NCBI GenBank assembly: GCA_002839445.1
Contig: PGYB01000001.1
Location: forward strand, 131,578-195,577
Origin: Candidatus Riflebacteria bacterium HGW-Riflebacteria-1
GTDB taxonomy: Bacteria; Muiribacteriota; Ozemobacteria; Ozemobacterales; Ozemobacteraceae
DNA: 64,000 bases
Reading direction: 5' to 3'
Position numbers and translations under genes: made by a program. Under the pieces are notes generated by a model. The model ran no database searches. It was not told the origin of the DNA and worked only from the letters and a program-made list of their open reading frames with translations. This document shows, piece by piece, positions 62,826-64,000 of this stretch. Numbering within the stretch: position 1 is the stretch's first letter; every line of letters begins with the position of its first letter.

Positions 62826-63602
62826 ATGACCGAAGCCGCGTTTCTCAATGCCGTCGGCATTTTTCTGATCAGTCTCGTCCGCTTCAGCGGCTTTTTTCTG
62901 AACATCCCGGTTTACTCTGAAGCTATTGTTCCGATGCAGGTTAAAGCCGGACTGTCGGCGCTATGCGCCCTGATAATTCTTCCACACCTGATTCTTACTC
63001 AGACATTACCTGAACTTTCGGCGATTGAATACGGCCTGATGATTCTCAAAGAGCTTGTCCTCGGCTATTCGCTGGGCTATGTGGTGTTGATATTTGTCAG
63101 TTCTCTACGCCTCGGCGGGCAGATAATTGGTATGCAGGTCGGGTTTTCCTTCGTTCAGGTTGCTGACCCAACTTCAGGCCAAGGGCTGGGCATTGTTTCT
63201 GAATTTTTTCAGCTCGCCGGCACCCTTACCTTTCTTTTTCTGGGCGGGCATCTGGCGGTTCTTCAGGCATTTTTTCACAGTTTTGAAATGGTATCGCTGG
63301 CTGGCATGCACCTGAATGGCAGCATTGTCGAAGAAATAGTACTTTACAGCCGCATGATTTTTGTCTGCGGCCTGCAGATAGCCATGCCAATAATCGCGGT
63401 AATTCTGGTTGGCGACGTGGCACTTGGCATAATTGCCCGCACCGTTCCCAAAATGAACATTTTCCAGGTCGGTTTTTCTTTAAAAATTATCGGTGGCCTG
63501 GCAATGCTGATAATCCTGATGCCCTTTCTCGGCGACATTATAAAAAATCTTATCGGACTGAGCATGAACCAGATCAACCTGCTGCTCAGCAAGATGGGCT
63601 GA
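62826..63602 (+). CDS. fliR: Flagellar export gate protein FliR
   Basis: A 258-residue inner-membrane protein that completes the FliPQR gate. It has about six membrane helices; recognisable parts are FLISLVRFSGFFLNIPVYSE, LRLGGQIIGMQVGFSFVQVAD and PTSGQGLGIVSEFFQLAGTL, followed by the conserved VGDVALGIIARTVPKMNIFQ. AAGGCGA precedes the ATG. flhB starts 2 bp after its stop; in some bacteria the two are fused, here they are separate. Confidence 0.96.
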   Translation: MTEAAFLNAVGIFLISLVRFSGFFLNIPVYSEAIVPMQVKAGLSALCALIILPHLILTQTLPELSAIEYGLMILKELVLGYSLGYVVLIFVSSLRLGGQIIGMQVGFSFVQVADPTSGQGLGIVSEFFQLAGTLTFLFLGGHLAVLQAFFHSFEMVSLAGMHLNGSIVEEIVLYSRMIFVCGLQIAMPIIAVILVGDVALGIIARTVPKMNIFQVGFSLKIIGGLAMLIILMPFLGDIIKNLIGLSMNQINLLLSKMG

Positions 63603-63604
63603 GC

Positions 63605-64000
63605 ATGAATACAGGCTTGCAGGCGTATTCTGACTCAGACCTGACTAAAACAGCTGTATTGACTACGCTCAGCCTTATCGATCGCGACTTTGACCTGCAG
63701 CTGTTTGCCGGCGAAAAAACTGAACCGGCAACCGAAAAACGCAGACAGGAAGCCGTTGATCGCGGCAACATCGCGAAGTCTCAGGATCTCAGCTCGGTTA
63801 TTGTTCTGCTGACCGGTTTTCTGATGCTCAGATTCTACGGTCCACAACTGTTCGGAATGTGCGGCGAATACATGCGCTACATCTTTTCTCAAGCAATCTT
63901 TACCAACCTGACCCTGCCCGACACCCTGATTCTGTTGAACCAGTTCATAATCATCATATTACGCATCATGACCCCGTTCATGTTCGCGATAATGCTCGGC
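63605..64000 (+). CDS. flhB: Flagellar export gate protein FlhB (3' end outside window)
   Basis: Only the first 132 codons are present. FlhB is the substrate-specificity switch of flagellar export; FliK acts on its cytoplasmic domain, which would lie past the window end. The N-terminal part shows the typical amphipathic block EKTEPATEKRRQEAVDRGNI followed by AKSQDLSS and then two membrane helices (about 74-90 and 112-130). An N-terminal extension of about 35 residues precedes the block. The ATG lies 2 bp after the fliR stop. The NPTH self-cleavage site cannot be checked. Confidence 0.93.
   Translation, partial: MNTGLQAYSDSDLTKTAVLTTLSLIDRDFDLQLFAGEKTEPATEKRRQEAVDRGNIAKSQDLSSVIVLLTGFLMLRFYGPQLFGMCGEYMRYIFSQAIFTNLTLPDTLILLNQFIIIILRIMTPFMFAIMLG

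Overview
This 64 kb window looks like chromosomal DNA of a motile, free-living Gram-negative bacterium. There is a candidate outer-membrane beta-barrel ending in Phe, a lipoprotein with a lipobox, many secreted proteins, and a flagellar export and switch cluster with a FliY-type switch protein. Very large tetratricopeptide (TPR) proteins, a DUF4912 protein beside a GH57 branching enzyme, a CHASE2 adenylate cyclase and FecR-domain twins suggest a deep-branching, poorly cultured lineage. Candidatus Riflebacteria or a relative is my guess at low confidence; no rRNA or other phylogenetic marker is present to settle it.

Layout. (a) 1-3000: a repeat copy cut by the window edge, an Ala/Pro-rich membrane-anchored protein and an elongation factor P with Asn at the usual modified-Lys position, both on the minus strand. 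(b) 3158-16294, plus strand: uppP, ftsK and two giant TPR proteins (1616 and 1535 residues) in one tight unit ending in a terminator. (c) 16385-25078: a small secreted protein, an SLBB-domain export-like protein, the rimO-pgsA-pgpA overlap operon, a gingipain-like C25 protease with its own promoter, and RNase D. (d) 25079-25591: an intergenic stretch with three kinds of short repeat whose relatives recur elsewhere in the window. (e) 40044-25592, minus strand: nine closely packed genes, namely Cache-HAMP sensor, MFS-HEAT protein, PhnD-like binding protein, TIM-barrel protein, TPR protein, a 36-residue membrane peptide, DUF4912 protein, GH57 branching enzyme and CHASE2 cyclase. (f) 40430-50717: a small conserved-looking ORF, then minus-strand envelope genes (lipoprotein, beta-barrel, two FecR-domain paralogues, M23 peptidase). 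(g) 51005-64000, plus strand: flagellar genes fliK-flgD-TIGR02530-flgE-flbD-fliL-fliM-fliY-cheY-fliO-fliP-fliQ-fliR-flhB, with flhB cut by the window end.

How the parts work together. The flagellar block supplies hook assembly (FliK, FlgD, FlgE), the switch (FliM, FliY), the CheY signal and the export gate (FliO/P/Q/R, FlhB). motA and motB, often found between flbD and fliL, are absent from that position. About 200 nt of dense hairpins precede flgE and may be an undescribed leader RNA. Regions (b) and (e) suggest repeat-protein scaffolds linked to division and to envelope sensing and carbohydrate storage.

All calls come from reading the sequence and recalled family knowledge; no search or folding program was run.
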